Positions 44,865 through 58,037 of a DNA stretch of 64,000 bases are shown here, piece after piece. Under the pieces are notes generated by a model. It was not told where the DNA came from and did not search any database. It saw only the letters and a program-made list of their open reading frames with translations. Positions within the stretch are counted from its first letter, which is position 1. Every line of letters begins with the position of its first letter. The position numbers and the translations under genes are program-made. The stretch is from Grifola frondosa (taxonomy: Eukaryota > Basidiomycota > Agaricomycetes > Polyporales > Grifolaceae): the NCBI GenBank assembly GCA_001683735.1, contig LUGG01000006.1, forward strand, positions 620,001 to 684,000, read 5' to 3'.

Positions 44865-46110
44865 TGATACTCTCTTGCCGACTCTGACCTATAAAATAAA
44901 AAATATGTCTTTTATAGATCGTAAAGTCAGTAGCAACGAGATATAGCGCGAATGGGCTCCCGATTTCTCGCAGAGGTCCTTTGCACCGAGTTGTGTAACT
45001 AGCTATGCTCGCGAGTCGCACGTGAATCGTACTTCTCTGAGGTAGGGGAAATGCAGAAGAAGATACAAGTAAATGCTTAGCAATATCGGCTCTTCGCGCA
45101 CTCCACGTGTATCGCAACTAAAGAGGTCTCCTTGATCGTAGGTTCGAAGTCGCAGCGTGTATGATGGTTTATCCGTATAGTCGCAAGTATCGCGGTCGCA
45201 GTTTCGCAGTGAGAGGAGAGCTTTAGTGAAGAGCGGTCACGATCGCAAGTGAAGCCGGCGATTTTGAACTCTGTACTTGTGGGGGAAACTCGTGTCTGAT
45301 TCGTATCGTGCTATACATGAGTTTTTATGAATTATTCTCCGTATATGAAACGCAAAACGTCCTCGGTATAAATCAAAAGCCGATCGCAAGTACCTTGCGA
45401 CGAACATATCCTGTGAAATACGATAGCTAGTAAGGGAAAGGTCAATCGCTATAATGTCAAAAGTCTGGGATGAAACGCGATACGAGTAAGCTAAAATAAA
45501 TCAAGAAAATGAAATACCGAATGTATGGTGGCTGAACTGCTACACCTGCCACGTATAGCCATGCACTGCACCAGCGAGCGAAGCGCGCGAAGACACGCGT
45601 GAGTAAATGCGCGGCCTTCTCGGGGCGTTTATTGTAAAGGGGAACGTGTCGCACCGGTAGTACGGTCCGGAATACACCGCAAACAATAGTGGCGATGTCG
45701 CATTGACGTGTGTAATCGCGTGGCGCAGCTAAATCAGCTATGGGAAGAATCTAAGGCTGGGTAGGAGTCGAGAGGACTGGGATCAGGGTTCGACGCGTGT
45801 GATCCGTCAGGTAGATGCATGTAGGACGCCGAACAATTGGGTCGCAAGTGTTTCGACCTATCGCACGTCTCCATGTGGTGAATTTGAATGGTTAAATGAC
45901 GTATCGCGTGAGTTTTGGTGTGTACGAAGGGGTGGAGTCTTTGATAGTCTATGTTCGGCTGATCGCACGTCGCAACGAAGTCAGTTACTATTATGCAAGT
46001 GACCTGCGACGACGTAATCGCAAGTGCTACTCGGTGTGCGACTTCTGCATGATCGTCAGATGCTTGAATGCGAAAATAGATTGATCCACGTAGCATGCGC
46101 CTTCGTATCA
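44865..46110 (-). repeat. Copy C LTR (3' LTR relative to gag-pol)
   Basis: 1246 bp, TGATAC to GTATCA. It matches A closely in the left half and differs in the U3 end (about 45870-46090). It contains five TCGCAAGT octamers, the last near 46018. Confidence 0.95.
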
Positions 46111-46146
46111 TCTCCTCCTCACTGAAATCTGGACCGTCCTCGGTCC
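46111..46146 (-). promoter_or_regulatory. Copy C terminal polypurine tract plus stem-loop
   Basis: On the minus strand GGACCG-AGGA-CGGTCC (46131-46146), then ATTTCAGTGAGGAGGAGA up to the LTR, as in A and B. Confidence 0.85.
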
Positions 46147-46241
46147 GCGCGGAGTGTAATGCCGTAACGAATGAATTGTTCCTCGTCGCAACGTCGGGAC
46201 TGTTCGGTGTTTCCTAATTTGAACAGTGCTGTGAATTCGCT

Positions 46242-46248
46242 CTATAAG
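46242..46248 (+). promoter_or_regulatory. Possible TATA box of the copy C accessory gene
   Basis: CTATAAG 90 bp upstream of ATG 46338, between the LTR end and the gene. The same word occurs upstream of the copy B gene. Confidence 0.35.
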
Positions 46249-46337
46249 ACACTGAGATCAAGCTCCCACGCGTTCGTTTCCTTAGCCCCTTTTTACTTCT
46301 CCTACTGCCACAACTTGCGCTTTCTGTCTTCTTCGTC

Positions 46338-48243
46338 ATGCAACCTGTTCAAAACCAGTCTGAGTCCGATTTACTCGAAGGTCTCGACGCCGCGGCTCTA
46401 TCCAATGTTCGTACACAAGCCCATCGCCGCGCTGTAGATGCGGTTACGCATCTTTCCGCGCCAGTTTTGAATCTAGAGACGCGAAGGGTCCATGGGGAAC
46501 GTTTATTTCGTGCGCTCGTAAGCCAGGTTCCCCTTTTCTTTGCGCATTGTACACTGATTTTAATAATTCAGCGTCTGCTCCGTCCTAACGCATCTGCGGA
46601 GACCTTGCGAGAAATCGAAGGTTGGGTCGCAATCGCACGTCGCGCGTTCCAGGGCCTGTATAACCAGGCTTGGCTTTCTTGGGGGTCAGAGTTCATGGTG
46701 CGACCCGATCCCGGTGCCCTGGAGGCAGAGTTAATGCGACGTTTGGACGGAGTGTCTACGCCTTCTGTCGGTAGTGCGGTGATGCAGTCGCTGTCTTTGG
46801 AGGAGAATCCAGGTGATGTGCTGGAGACTGTCGTCGCTCCTGTTCCTGCGATTACTGCTAATATTGAAGAGGGATCGGGAGTGAATGAGTCATCGGAGGG
46901 TGACGATGAAGAGGAGCAAGTGGACCAGCTTCATGAGTCGCCCCCGCGACAACCCGCGACGAAACGCATGAAGACCAAGAAAGCTGAGGAGGAACGGCCT
47001 ACGACTGTCGTCGCACCTGGGGATATCGTGGCAGCACGGGCCAGTATTCGCGGTAGAGGGTTAACTTTGTTAACCAACCTGGACGCTAGTGGTCGGCTCG
47101 AAAACGTTCTTGTCGCCGGAGGGTCGGGGAGACGCAACAAGCAGGGTATCGTTGTTGGTGATATTGTCGGGCCGGTATGTTCTGTGTTTATTATTAGGAG
47201 TATCTGTTACTGAAGATTCATCAGTGCGACCGTTGTCGCGACTTGCAGCGTCCTGCATTGTGTGCCATCCGTCCCAAAGACCGACTATGCGATCGTTGCA
47301 AGCACGACAAGAAAGGGTGTTTCTGGCAAGGAATGACTCGCGACGCGATCGCAGGTTTGTAACTTCGCATTTTCTGCTAATTCTCCTGCTTGATTAGCTT
47401 TTTGTTTGTTAGATCGTGTTCGTCAACAGCAAGGCGTTCGATTCTCCACGAGTTCTGGTGGTACGGATAGTGCCTCTCCAGGCTCTATTCGTATTCCTGC
47501 TCGTAGGCCAGATGGTACCTTGATCCCTTCTCCCTTGACTGCTGCTGCTCCTGCTGCTGCGGTGAGATCTCTCCCACCTCTTCCTATCGTGATGATAGAG
47601 ACATTGCCTCCAAAGGCTCCAATACCGCCTCGAACGACGCGTCAATCTGCTGCGATTCCACCTGCTTCTACCGATGCACCTGTCGCAGGTGTACCGTCGG
47701 GCTCGTTGTTGCTGTCGAAAGCAGCTGCTAGGAAGACCAAGCGCGTCGCGAAGGGAAAGGGGAAGGCGAAGGCTGCTGAGCCTCCTGTCGCCACGCCCAA
47801 ACCTCCTTCTCCTGTTGAGCCAGAAGACGAACCGTTCCTTCCATCGCCCGACATCAACCCTCTGTTCTTCGCGTCTCCTGCACCTTCTCCCGTTCCATCG
47901 GCTAGTATTGCTGGCCCGTCGCAAGTACGCGCTCCTCGCCGTGAGCCTCCCGCCACTGATCCGCATGCTCCTCCGCCGTTTGTTCTCGACCCATTGGCTG
48001 CGACCCGTTATCACGTGCTGAGCGAGCGCGGATACGTCCTCGACATGGAGATCGACGTGCGCGACACTGAGGTGTTTCGCATTAACGAGGAGTTACGTCG
48101 TATCGTCGAAGATGCTGGTGGAGATCCTGACGCTTGGCCTGGTTCAGCTCGCCTCAGTGAGTACGCACTTTGGCTCGCAAGTGACGTGTGGTGACTTGTC
48201 CATAGGTCGTTCGAGGAAGCCATCTGAAGGAGATCGCAAGTAG
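46338..48243 (+). CDS. Antisense accessory gene of copy C, putative zinc-cluster protein (564 aa)
   Basis: Five exons: 46338-46517, 46572-47174, 47225-47354, 47413-48156, 48206-48243. Introns are 49-58 nt with GT-AG ends, and the joined frame is open for 565 codons with TAG at 48241-48243. Exon 3 (130 nt) encodes Cys 262, 265, 274, 283, 286 and 293 in C-X2-C-X8-C-X8-C-X2-C-X6-C. It is similar to the A protein throughout (WLSWG region, ALEAELMRRLD, acidic run, KRMKTKKAEEERPTTVVAP, Pro-rich linker, AGGDPDAW), but with many amino-acid changes. The last small exon keeps RS-KPS-G-RK despite synonymous changes, evidence that it is coded. No frameshift was seen, in contrast to gag-pol of the same copy. 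Confidence 0.85.
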
Positions 48244-48561
48244 TAGGATGGATTGAGGCGTTCGCAATTTAATCCCGTGGATATTTGGACCATTTCTCTA
48301 TTTTCCTCCGTTCGTACGTTGTCGCTTGCCTGTCCACCCATGCGTCGTTTTCCTTTTCTGTTCTATCGTCTCGTTTCCAATTGCGTTGTTTGTACAATAT
48401 ATACTGTCTTGTTTCTGCGGTCGATATATTTCTATAAAACGTTTGTAGGTTATATTTAATGAAACTGAATGTCTTAGACGAATATCTGTTTGATATAAGC
48501 TGAAGAAAAATTGCGAAAATTAAGTCGCAAAACTCGCTCATATTGCGTCGCATTAAGACCT

Positions 48562-48597
48562 TCTCCTCCTCACTGAAATTCTGACTGTCCCCAGTCA
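48562..48597 (-). promoter_or_regulatory. Copy C internal polypurine tract plus stem-loop
   Basis: On the minus strand TGACTG-GGGA-CAGTCA (48582-48597), then GAATTTCAGTGAGGAGGAGA. Same place as in A and B, between the pol stop and the accessory gene 3' end. Confidence 0.8.
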
Positions 48598-48851
48598 TCG
48601 TCTCAGTGCTGAGTAAGAATCGCAGTCGTGACGCGATTATAATCATCGCAAGTGAAAGAATAAACTCAACAGGAAATATGGTACAAGGGGAAAGGCTCAG
48701 TTGTTCTTCATTGCCGTAAAACCCCTGTGAGGCTTTGCGCGACTGTCGCAGTGACTATCGCGACTTTCATGAAACACTATAAGTACAGAAAAAATGGTAA
48801 GCATAAAACAAAATGTCTGATAGGTAAGGAAAAAGTATGTGATTCGCAAAT

Positions 48852-51800
48852 TCATTCTTGAGGAAGATCTTCTTCATCCTCTGCCTCAATGTGCTCCATA
48901 TCGTCACGTATTTCTTCGTCATCTCCTTGCGATGTGACTTCGCGCATTTCTCGCAGACGCTGTTCATCGATATCTAGTAGTGCCTGTGGGACTGCGATCG
49001 ATTTTCGCGCGAAGAATGGAATGACTCTAAATGCTGCGATGGGTCTGTCGAATACTGTGCCATCAAGCTCTGCAAGGATGTAGGCTCCTCCGCGATTTCT
49101 TGCTAAGACAACTAGCGGTCCAAGATACCGCGGTCGCATCTTGCGATTAAGTGACTTCTCGATCTGCGTGTGTCGCATGAGTACTAGATCGCCATGTTTG
49201 AAGTCGAAATCGCGTATTGTGGTCTTGTGTTCGCGCTTCGAATCGAACTGCTGCTGCAACGCGTGCTTCGAAGACTTTGGAATTGAGTCGCGCTACCTGT
49301 TCGTGTCTCTTCTGAAGTGCGATCGCGCGTCTGGCGATGAGGTCGTGGTCGTCATGATGGAATCGGGAGGTGGTTGTAGGTACGTCGCTTCAGAGATGTC
49401 GAGAGGAATGATAGGATGTGTTCCTGTCGCTGCGAAGTAAGGAGAACAACCCATGCGTTTGCGCACCGTGATTCTTTCTGCCCAAAATACTGAGTGCACC
49501 ACTTGCGACCATCGCTTTTGGTCTCCATCTGCGCCTTGAAGAGTGCTCCTCGAATATCGTAGTGCGATCGCTCGACGATACCATTTGCGCGTGAATTGTA
49601 TCCGCTAATGCGAATGTGGTGGACGTGGTATTTCTTCGCAAGGTACTCAGTTGCCTTCACGAATGCAGTGCCATTGTCCGTGACGATCTCGCTGATTGCG
49701 CCCCATCTGCAAAGGATATCTTCGAAGATGAAATCGCCAAGAGTCTTCGCTGTCTCCGCGCGAAGTGCTCGAAATTCGGGTAGAATGTGAGGGAATCGCG
49801 ACCTGAACGAGGTATTTGTAACCACCCGAGGAGGGAGGTGCATTGTGTCAAGGTGAACTTTCGCGAATAGAGGTGCTGGCATTGCGACTGGGGGAATGAG
49901 TACTTGTCGCGACTGTCGCTGTTGGCAGATTAGACATGTGCGAACAAACCACACGATGTCCTTTAACGTATGAGGCCACCAGAATCGTTCGCAGATAGAT
50001 GCTCGCGTCGCATAGACTCCTCGATGGCCTATTTCATCGTGACATGCTCGCAGAATATTGAGACGTCCTTCGGGTGCGATGACAAGTTTGTGTGCTCCGT
50101 GTGGATCGCGCTTCCAAAGTCTGTCAGAGTCGACGAAGAATTGTACTGCGAACTTAACAAAAGTCTCGTAGTCTGCATCTGTGAATTGTGCTGGTCGCTC
50201 GAGTGTTCTATGCCAGTCGCGAACAAGTAGAAGTCTTTGATCGAGTGCGATGGCTTGAATACTACGAGGTACGATGTCGTAGGAATCTACGGGTGGGTCC
50301 TGCGACTCTCCTTCTCCTTCTGGTACTTGCGACGAGTGTCGCGAGTCTGGGTGTGGTTCATCGATGGTGTATATGAAAGCAAGTGAGTCGCGGGTGACTT
50401 TCTGTGTAGGATGGGGATTGACGAATGCGCGAAACCGTGTATGCGATCTATCCAGTCCTCGAAGTCGTCCTCAGGTTCGTCTTCATCGTCTGGTTGCCTA
50501 GGTCTCCGCGACAGTCCGTCTGGTCCGTGATTGGTGCCAGGAACGTGAACAAGGGTGAAGTGAAATGTGAGGATTGCGACTATCCATCGATTGATGCTTG
50601 CGGACGGTGCGATTCTGGGTTCTGTACATGCCTTTGATATAGCGTGCGTCGACTTCTAGACCAAGTTGCGAACACCTATGAGATACAGTCGCAACGCGCG
50701 TAGTGCGCGAAAGAGTCCATAAATTTCGAGCTTGGGTTGCGAGAATCGCGACTCGCGATCATTGAGTGTGATGGACGAGAATCGGTTGTAGTATCGGATT
50801 CGCGGGTTCTCGAGGTCGCATTGACATAGATGGAATCCGACTGCGATGTATGAGTGTCGACTGCTAGAATAATGGCGAGTCGGATGTGTAATCGATGCGC
50901 GCAAGGCTGGAGACTCTAGGAGTGCTTGTTTAAGATCCTCTTGCGCTTGAATCTGTCGCGGACCGAATTCGAATGGAATATCTTTGCGCGTAAGATAGAC
51001 GAGAGGATGCGCGCGTTGTGCGAAATTGCGAATGAAGATGCGAACAACTCCTATGGTACCTAGAAAAGCCCTGACCTCTGACAAGTCTTTGCAAGGGCCC
51101 CAATTTTCGATCGCTTTGACCCGCGATTCTTCTGGAAGTCTGCCTTTGTAGGTGGCGGTGACCAATGACGAGTGTTTCCTCTGCGACTAAGAGGGATTTC
51201 GTGCCAGAGAACGTACCACCACAGTATCGCATGCGCTGTACGATCCTGCTGATGCTATGCATGTGTCCCAGACAAATCTACGAATGCCCGGATTTGTCGC
51301 GATGACTTCGTAGCCTCCATCTGCCAGTTCGTAGCGTGTCTCTGGGCCGCGAACGGGGACGTCGTCGATGTAGGGAATTGTAATATGTGGAATTTCGGGC
51401 TGTAGGATTATGTGACATCGTCGTGGAAGATGGGTACTGCGTTTGTCCATCCCATCGGAAGAGTCACCAATCGCAACGCGCCATAGGGTGTCTGGAAGGA
51501 TGTGAGGTCTCGCGACGACTCTGCGATTTCTCGCTCATCGTATCCGACATAGAGATCAAGCATGCCGCCACACGCGCGATTGCCAAATTTCTCTGCAATG
51601 TGTTCAGGAATTGGTGGGACTCCCGAATGTTGAATCGTAACTGCGTTTAATGGCTCGAGACTGTGTACGAGTCGCAACGCTTTGCCATCCTTTTTGAGGA
51701 CGCAAAACCATCGCGATCGATAGGATGAGTTGGATGGTTCGTAGACTCCTGCCTCGATTTTCTTCCTGATGATGCGACAGACTTCGTCGAAGATCCCCGG

Positions 51801-54800
51801 GGGATGGGGATATTGCGCTGAACCCAGGGCTTGTGTTCGATGACAGGAATTTCGACTGGAGGGAAGAAGTCCTGCCTAAACCGACCTCGTTCCGTGTCAT
51901 CCCATGCGAAGCCTTCGTGCTGTTTGCACATGAAATCATCGATGAGATCAAGCTCAGCTGGCCAGAGAAATCCCGTATTGTGTGCTTTGCGAAATGCGTC
52001 GCGACGTGCTTGGGTATATCGGCCTGTGGGATTCGAAGGTAGGTGGATTGGATCGAGTGGTGGCATATCTGCGAGTGGGTCTCCTTGGATGTTGCGTACG
52101 ATGCGAAAGCGATTGGGTAGCGTCGCAAGTACTGGTCGCACTTTGAGTGCGACTGGCTTGTATTTCTTCTTCTGCGTGACAAACGCAGATGTCGAATCTT
52201 GTCGCGGAGGGAAGTGAGTTCGATTATCTGGGAATGGGAGAGAGTGCGAAATCGCGAAGGGTAGGGAACCGCAAATCTTGATATGTTTTGTATTTCTTGA
52301 ATCGATATTGTCGCACCGGTGGTATCTTGAATCTGTGAAGCAGAAATAGATTCTGAAGCGAAAGCGAAGTCGCAAGCTGAAAGATATGTGCTTTTTAGGT
52401 TTTCTATATCAGAAACGGATGCGATCGCAGAGAAAGAGAAATGACTGGACGCGCCGACTGGGTATCATAGTCCAAAACTAGAGCCAACTCTCCTTGATCG
52501 TGAATCAAATCCTCGAGTTCGCTGTAAAATTTCGGTCATGGGTCTCGTGGTGTCGCAAGTGGTTGCGATCGCCTTTTGAATCGCGGGGGTCCTCGTCGCA
52601 ACGTCGGGACTGTCACTGTCTGATAAGTATTCGGACAGCGTATCGTGATTGTTTGGTCTTCGTTCGCGAAGTTGCGAACGACACTCTCCGTTAAAACGTC
52701 GAATGGTCGCCCTAGTAAGATGTCATATGCAGCCTGTCGAATGACGTGAATCTGGAGGTAAAGGACGATTCGGAGACCTGGAAAGGGACGTTGCGAACAA
52801 GTCCAAGAGACTGATCAACTTCGCCATTAGCTGACTGCATGTTAAGGCGTATGGTGGGGTCGTATATGAGTCCTAGCGCGTGACAGACTTCCTCCGACAT
52901 TGAGATGATTTGCGATCCTGGGTCTATAATCCCTTCGACGTCCTCCTTGTTGTCTACGAGACCATTGATGGATCGCAGGGCATGCGACTCTTTTGCGACC
53001 GTCAAAACCTCGGTGTTTCGCCAGGTTTGAGGCCGCGCAAGTACGTCTCGTAGGGATCTGGTACGACCATGACACCTGGTCGAGTGGTTGGCCATTGAAC
53101 TAGTTGTGATGCAGGAGGAATGTGCATGAGGAATTTGCGACGTCTGGAAGTTCATCTGTATCGTCCTCTATTATATCTGCGTAGCTCGCGACTGGTTTGT
53201 CCAGTGGTTTGAACGCGACGAGGAGTTACTGCATCGCGATATTTCGCGCGGACTTCTGGAGAGATGGATAAAAGCTCCTCAGGTGTCAGCGTAAGTAGCG
53301 GGGCTTTCATGGACCTATTGAAGACGTCCTCCGCTATTCTAGGATCTTGGACAGGCGCAGATGTTTTGTAAGCTGCATCTTTGTCCTTGGGAGGTTTGGG
53401 TAGTACTCCCAGGTTGCGATCCTGAGCGGGAGCGTACGTCGCATCGCGAGCTTGCGAATATGGATGGATAGGTGCTGGAACCGTCGCAGGTGACGGTGTC
53501 GATGATGCCGCAGGAGCGGGTGCTGATACACTAGGAGGATTGGTAACCTGCGATGCCTCTGTGGGTTCGTGCGTAGGAGGGTTATCGACGCGATTGACTG
53601 CTGGCGGTATTGGAGGTCGCGCTGGAAGGTGCCTAGGAATTTCTACACCGTCAAAGGCCTCTTTGCCTTTTCTGAGTGCGAAGATTTCTCTTTCCAAGGC
53701 TGTGATGCGATCTTCTCTCGTGAGCTGGTATGATGATGCGACATTGGGATTAGAAGTGATCTCGAAAATCATTTGTCCTGCCGGCGGGTTCGTATTCGAC
53801 TAAGTTGTCCTCGCGCGAGATTGTTTGGGTGTGTGCGATGCCATTCGAGGATGCGATCGCGCATGGTGGCACCAGTTACATTGCGAGGAACGAAGGCTCC
53901 CGAAGGTAGGACTACCTTGTTCTCGATGTTGCGCGTATACGACCTATGTCAATATCTTCCTGAACTTTCGGACACCCTCCTATTACGTGCCCGAATTCTC
54001 CGCAGTAGTGACAACCTCCCGAAGTCGTGTTTGGATTCGCGTTCGCAATATTGGAGACTCGCGACGTCTGTGGTTGCGCATTAGCAAAGGCCATGTTCGC
54101 TGACGTTGCGAAGGCTTGTGCGATGGTGCGAGTGACGGTTTCGATGAGGGAAGTGAAGTCTTCCGTCTTGATAGTACCTGGCGGTAATGCTGTGGATGTG
54201 GTCGCAGCTGCGGGTGTACCCTGCGCTGGTGCATCGACTCGAGTACCATGTAGAACGTAGTGCGCGGCATCTAAAATATGTCGCAACGGCCAGAAGTCGT
54301 CAGGATTGTGGTCAGGGTACTTGAGCTGGAGTCGCGAGTGTACAGACTGCCAAAGAGTTGGCGTGAAAGGCTTATAAAGTCCTCGCGATTTCACTTGTCG
54401 AAAGCCTCTGTCGACTACGAAGGAACTCTGTGATCTTGAAAAACTCCCTGTAATAGTCTCCCAGATCCGCTGCGTAGAAATGCCCAATCGCGATCGTTCT
54501 CCTATAAGTAAATCAAGATCCTGCAACGTATATTTCCTGTTCGCATCGGCAGTAGGATAAAATGCTTTGACCTCCTTCGCGCCATTCTTCGTACGTCTTT
54601 GTCGCATCCGCATACGAAGGTAATTGATCCCACATGTCTGCGACGTCGATGGGTGCATACCGTACAGCGTGCCTCTTCTTCAATTCGTTGGTTGGTGCGG
54701 TCGCAAGTGTGGTAAAGAGATATTCGAGATCTTCAAAGAATCGCAAAAGCGTTCGCGGTTCTTTGGATCGAAAACTGGTCGGTATGATGTCCGCGCGCGG

Positions 54801-55400
54801 GCATTGCTGTTGCCATGTTAGGAGCTGGTGGATTTACAAGAGGTGGCTGAGGAATAGGGGGCTGAGGCGGTATGTTCTGCGTTGTCGCAGGTGGAACTGG
54901 TCTAGGTGCTACTGGAGAGCGACGCTCGCTGGAATGGTCGCGATACAGGAGTGTCTGGGTTTACAGAAGATGTTGATTGCGACCGACGCTGCTGTTGTCT
55001 CGCGTATTGCGAGTGATAGGTCGCGGAAGACGCGAAGGTCCTGCCTGGTTTGCGACTGAGATGGTTCCGGAATGATAGGCGATTCCTCTTCTAATTTCTC
55101 GTGCGTCTGTCGCGCGATCGAGAATAGAAGTATCTTCACCTAGTCTTAGGCCCGAACGAAGTGGAAGTGATGCACAGTGTGTGTGGAAGCTGGAGTGGGA
55201 GATTCAGGCGATTGCGACCTGGCTGGAATATCGTCTGCTACTGGAGGTAGTTGTAATTCTGGTGGGGATGACTGCGACGTGATGGAAGATGGAACTGATG
55301 TAAGTGGGCTAAGTTGTGATAGCGGTGTCTGGTAGACAGTTTCGTCCGCAATTGTGCCTAAACTCGAAGAGAGTTGATACAGAGATATGAACGCGATCGC
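48852..55400 (-). pseudogene. Copy C gag-pol polyprotein, frameshifted
   Basis: Minus strand, same domain order as A: gag (55370-53150; CCHC knuckle about 53970-54012), protease with IIDPGSQI (about 52910-52935), RT (IPYIDD about 51361-51380), RNase H (about 50700-50900), integrase (VTDNGTAF about 49665-49690, NGIVERSH about 49570-49600), and acidic tail with TGA at 48852. The final 135 codons (49259-48852) are open. Indels break the frame near 53800, 53930, 54770, 55060, 50640 and elsewhere. Confidence 0.9.
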
Positions 55401-55456
55401 AAGTGTTTTCTCTGCTAAAACTCCAGTAGGGACCTTGAGCGAAGGATACGAAAGAA

Positions 55457-55475
55457 CCCCTCGCGGTGGGCTCCA
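55457..55475 (-). promoter_or_regulatory. Copy C putative primer-binding site
   Basis: Same TGGAGCCCACCGCGAG sequence as A and B, four bases from the 5' LTR on the minus strand. Confidence 0.65.
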
Positions 55476-55479
55476 GAAA

Positions 55480-56708
55480 TGATACTCTCTTGCCGACTCT
55501 GTATAAAAATAACAAATATGTATCCTATAGATCGTAAAGTCAGTAGCAACGAGATATAGCGCGAATGGGCTCTCGATTTCTCGCAGAGGTCCCTTGCACC
55601 GAGTTGTGTAACTAGCTATGCTCGCGAGTCGCACGTGAATCCGACTTCTCTGAGGTAGGGGAAAGCAGAAGAAGATAAAAGTAAATGCTTAGCAATATCG
55701 GCTCTTCGCGCACTCCACGCGTATCGCAACTAAAGAGGTCTCCTTGATCGTAGGTTCGAAGTCGCAGCGTGTATGATGGTTTATCCGTATAGTCGCAAGT
55801 ATCGCGGTCGCAGTTTCGCAGTGAGAGGAGAGCTTTAGTGAAGAGTGGTCGCGATCGCAAGTGAAGCCGGCGATTTTGAACTCTGTACTTGTGGGGGAAA
55901 CTCGTGTCTGATTCGTATCGTACTATACATGAGTTTTTATGAATTATTCTACGTATTGAAACGCGAAAACGTCTCGGTAAATCAAAAGCCGATCGCAAGT
56001 GCCTTGCGACGAACATATCCTGTGAAATACGATAGCTAGTAAGGGAAAGGTCAATCGCTATAATGTCAAAAGTCTGGGATGAAACGCGACACAGTAAGCT
56101 AATAAATCAAGAAATGGAAATACAGAATGTATGGTGGCTGAACTGCTACACCTGCCACGTATAGCCATGCACTGCACCGCGAGCGAAACGCGCGAAGGAC
56201 ACCGTGAGTAGACGCGGCCTTCTCGGGGCGTTTATTGTAAAGGGGAACGTGTCGCACCGGTAGTTGGTCCGGAATACACCGCAAACAATAGTGGCGACGT
56301 CGCTTGACGTGTGTAATCGCGTGGCGCAGCTAAATCAGCTATGGGAAGAATCTAAGGCTGGGTAGGAGTCGAAGGACTGGGATCAGGTTCGACGCGTGTG
56401 ATCCGTCAGGTAGATGCATGTAGGACGCCGAACAATTGGGTCGCAAGTGTTTCGACCTATCGCACGTCTCCATGTGGTGAATTTGAATGGTTAAATGACG
56501 TATCGCGTGAGTTTTGGTGTGTACGAAGGGGTGGAGTCTTTGATAGTCTATGTTCGGCTGATCGCACGTCGCAACGAAGTCAGTTACTATTATGCAAGTG
56601 ACCTGCGACGACGTAATCGCAAGTGCTACTCGGTGTGCGACTTCTGCATGATCGTCAGATGCTTGAATGCGAAAATAGATTGATCCCGTAGCATGCGCCT
56701 TCGTATCA
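55480..56708 (-). repeat. Copy C LTR (5' LTR relative to gag-pol)
   Basis: 1229 bp, TGATAC to GTATCA, shorter than its partner by 17 bases through scattered one- to three-base losses (for example near 55500, 55664, 55976 and 56100). Confidence 0.95.
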
Positions 56709-56712
56709 CCGG
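56709..56712. repeat. Target-site duplication of copy C, right (CCGG)
   Basis: Matches 44861-44864. Confidence 0.85.
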
Positions 56713-58022
56713 CCACCAATAGTTATGGCTGACGAGTTCGTACGTCTTCCAGCATCCTGGATGACCAGCGGTAGGATGATCATGGTGTAACTGAACGATT
56801 TCTTTACGAATAGCATCGTCCTTCGGAACGTAGACTTTTCCTCGGTGTAGCAGTAGGCCGTTGTCTACATTCCAGTCTTGTAGACCAGCAGCGAGTTCAC
56901 GTGGGCCATGAGCCATCGCTTTTTGAATCGGCTCAGTCGCGATTTCATCACGTGTGAGAGCTTCACGAATTTGATCGAGTAAGGATTGGTCGGGGACGAT
57001 AGATGCATGACCAGGCTGGATTGCACGGGCTTGAAAGTACTCCGCCTTTAACACGACTTTATCTCTATTGTCTGAGGCAACCCCCTCTTCATGGTCGGTC
57101 CTACGCGATAGCGGATCGGCTTGTTGCATAGTCTTTCCCGGACGATGATGAATCGTGAAGTTAAACCGGGTAAGGTAAAGCGACCAGCGGGCTTGTCTAC
57201 GCGTAAGGTCTTGGGCTTTACGGAAGTACTCAAGATTCTTGTGGTCCGACCAAATTTCGACCGGGTGGGGCCTCCTTCGAGGTAGTGCCTATATTCTTCT
57301 AGGGAGCGAATAATCGCAAGCAACTCCTTGTCATAAATCTCGTAGTTGCGTTCGTGTTCGTTGAGCCCTTTGGAATAAAAGGCGACCGGGTGCCAAGCTC
57401 CTTCTTCATCTCGTTGTTCAAGAACGGCACCTGTCGCAAAGTCCGAGGCATCCGTTTCTAGTCTAAACGGTTGATCCAGATCTGGGAGTTTCAAAATGGG
57501 CGCTGAGGTGAATGCACGTTTCAGGGTCTCGAAAGCGCATTGCTGTTCCTGTCCCCATTGCCATTTAAAGCCTTTTCTAGTCAACACGTTCAACGGTTTG
57601 GAAACGTCTGCGAAGCTTTGAATGAAGCGTCGGTAGAAATTCGCAAAACCTAGAAAAGCTTGTACTTCCTTAACGGTTTTGGGCGCTGGCCAATCGAGCA
57701 CTCCTTCAACCTTCTTTGGATCCATGGAGACGGAGTTCTGCGAGATGATCATGCCGAGGTAGTCAATGGATAGCTCTTCGAACAAGCATTTCTCCGGTTT
57801 CAAGAACAAGTCTCTATCTCCTAAGCGTTTGAGTACTTCACGTGTAATGCGTCGATGAGTGCGAAGGTCGGTGGTGAAAATGAGAATGTCGTCAAGATAA
57901 ACCACCACATGCCCTTCGAGGATGAGATCTTTCAGAATCTCGTTCATCATCGCTTGGAACGTTCCTGGGGAACCGTGAAGACCAAAAAACATGACCGTTG
58001 GTTCGAATAGCCCTCGGTGCAT
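56713..58022 (-). pseudogene. Chromovirus D RT (3' half), RNase H and integrase zinc finger
   Basis: Minus strand: FGLHGSPGTFQAMMNEIL, VVVYLDDILIF (YLDD active site, about 57890-57915), LGFANFYRRFIQSFADV, then RNase H with RLETDASDFATGAVL (about 57430-57475) and NYEIYDKELLAI. The frame changes near 57265 after the HYLEGG motif and resumes as DPLSRRTD. The integrase zinc-finger half HHDHPTAGHPG (about 56770-56800) runs to NYWWPV at the copy C junction. The other half of the integrase is at 43552-44860. Confidence 0.9.
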
Positions 58023-58037
58023 CCTGAATGCTGCCTT

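Larger units (their letters stand above)
44865..56708 (-). mobile_element. Ty3/gypsy-type LTR retrotransposon, copy C (gag-pol on minus strand)
   Basis: An 11.84-kb element with LTRs 44865-46110 and 55480-56708 and target duplication CCGG, same orientation as A, inserted in the integrase region of chromovirus D. gag-pol is almost the same as in A. The accessory gene (46338-48243) is intact but clearly different from that of A. Both LTRs carry numerous small indels, many more than the LTR pair of A. Confidence 0.95.
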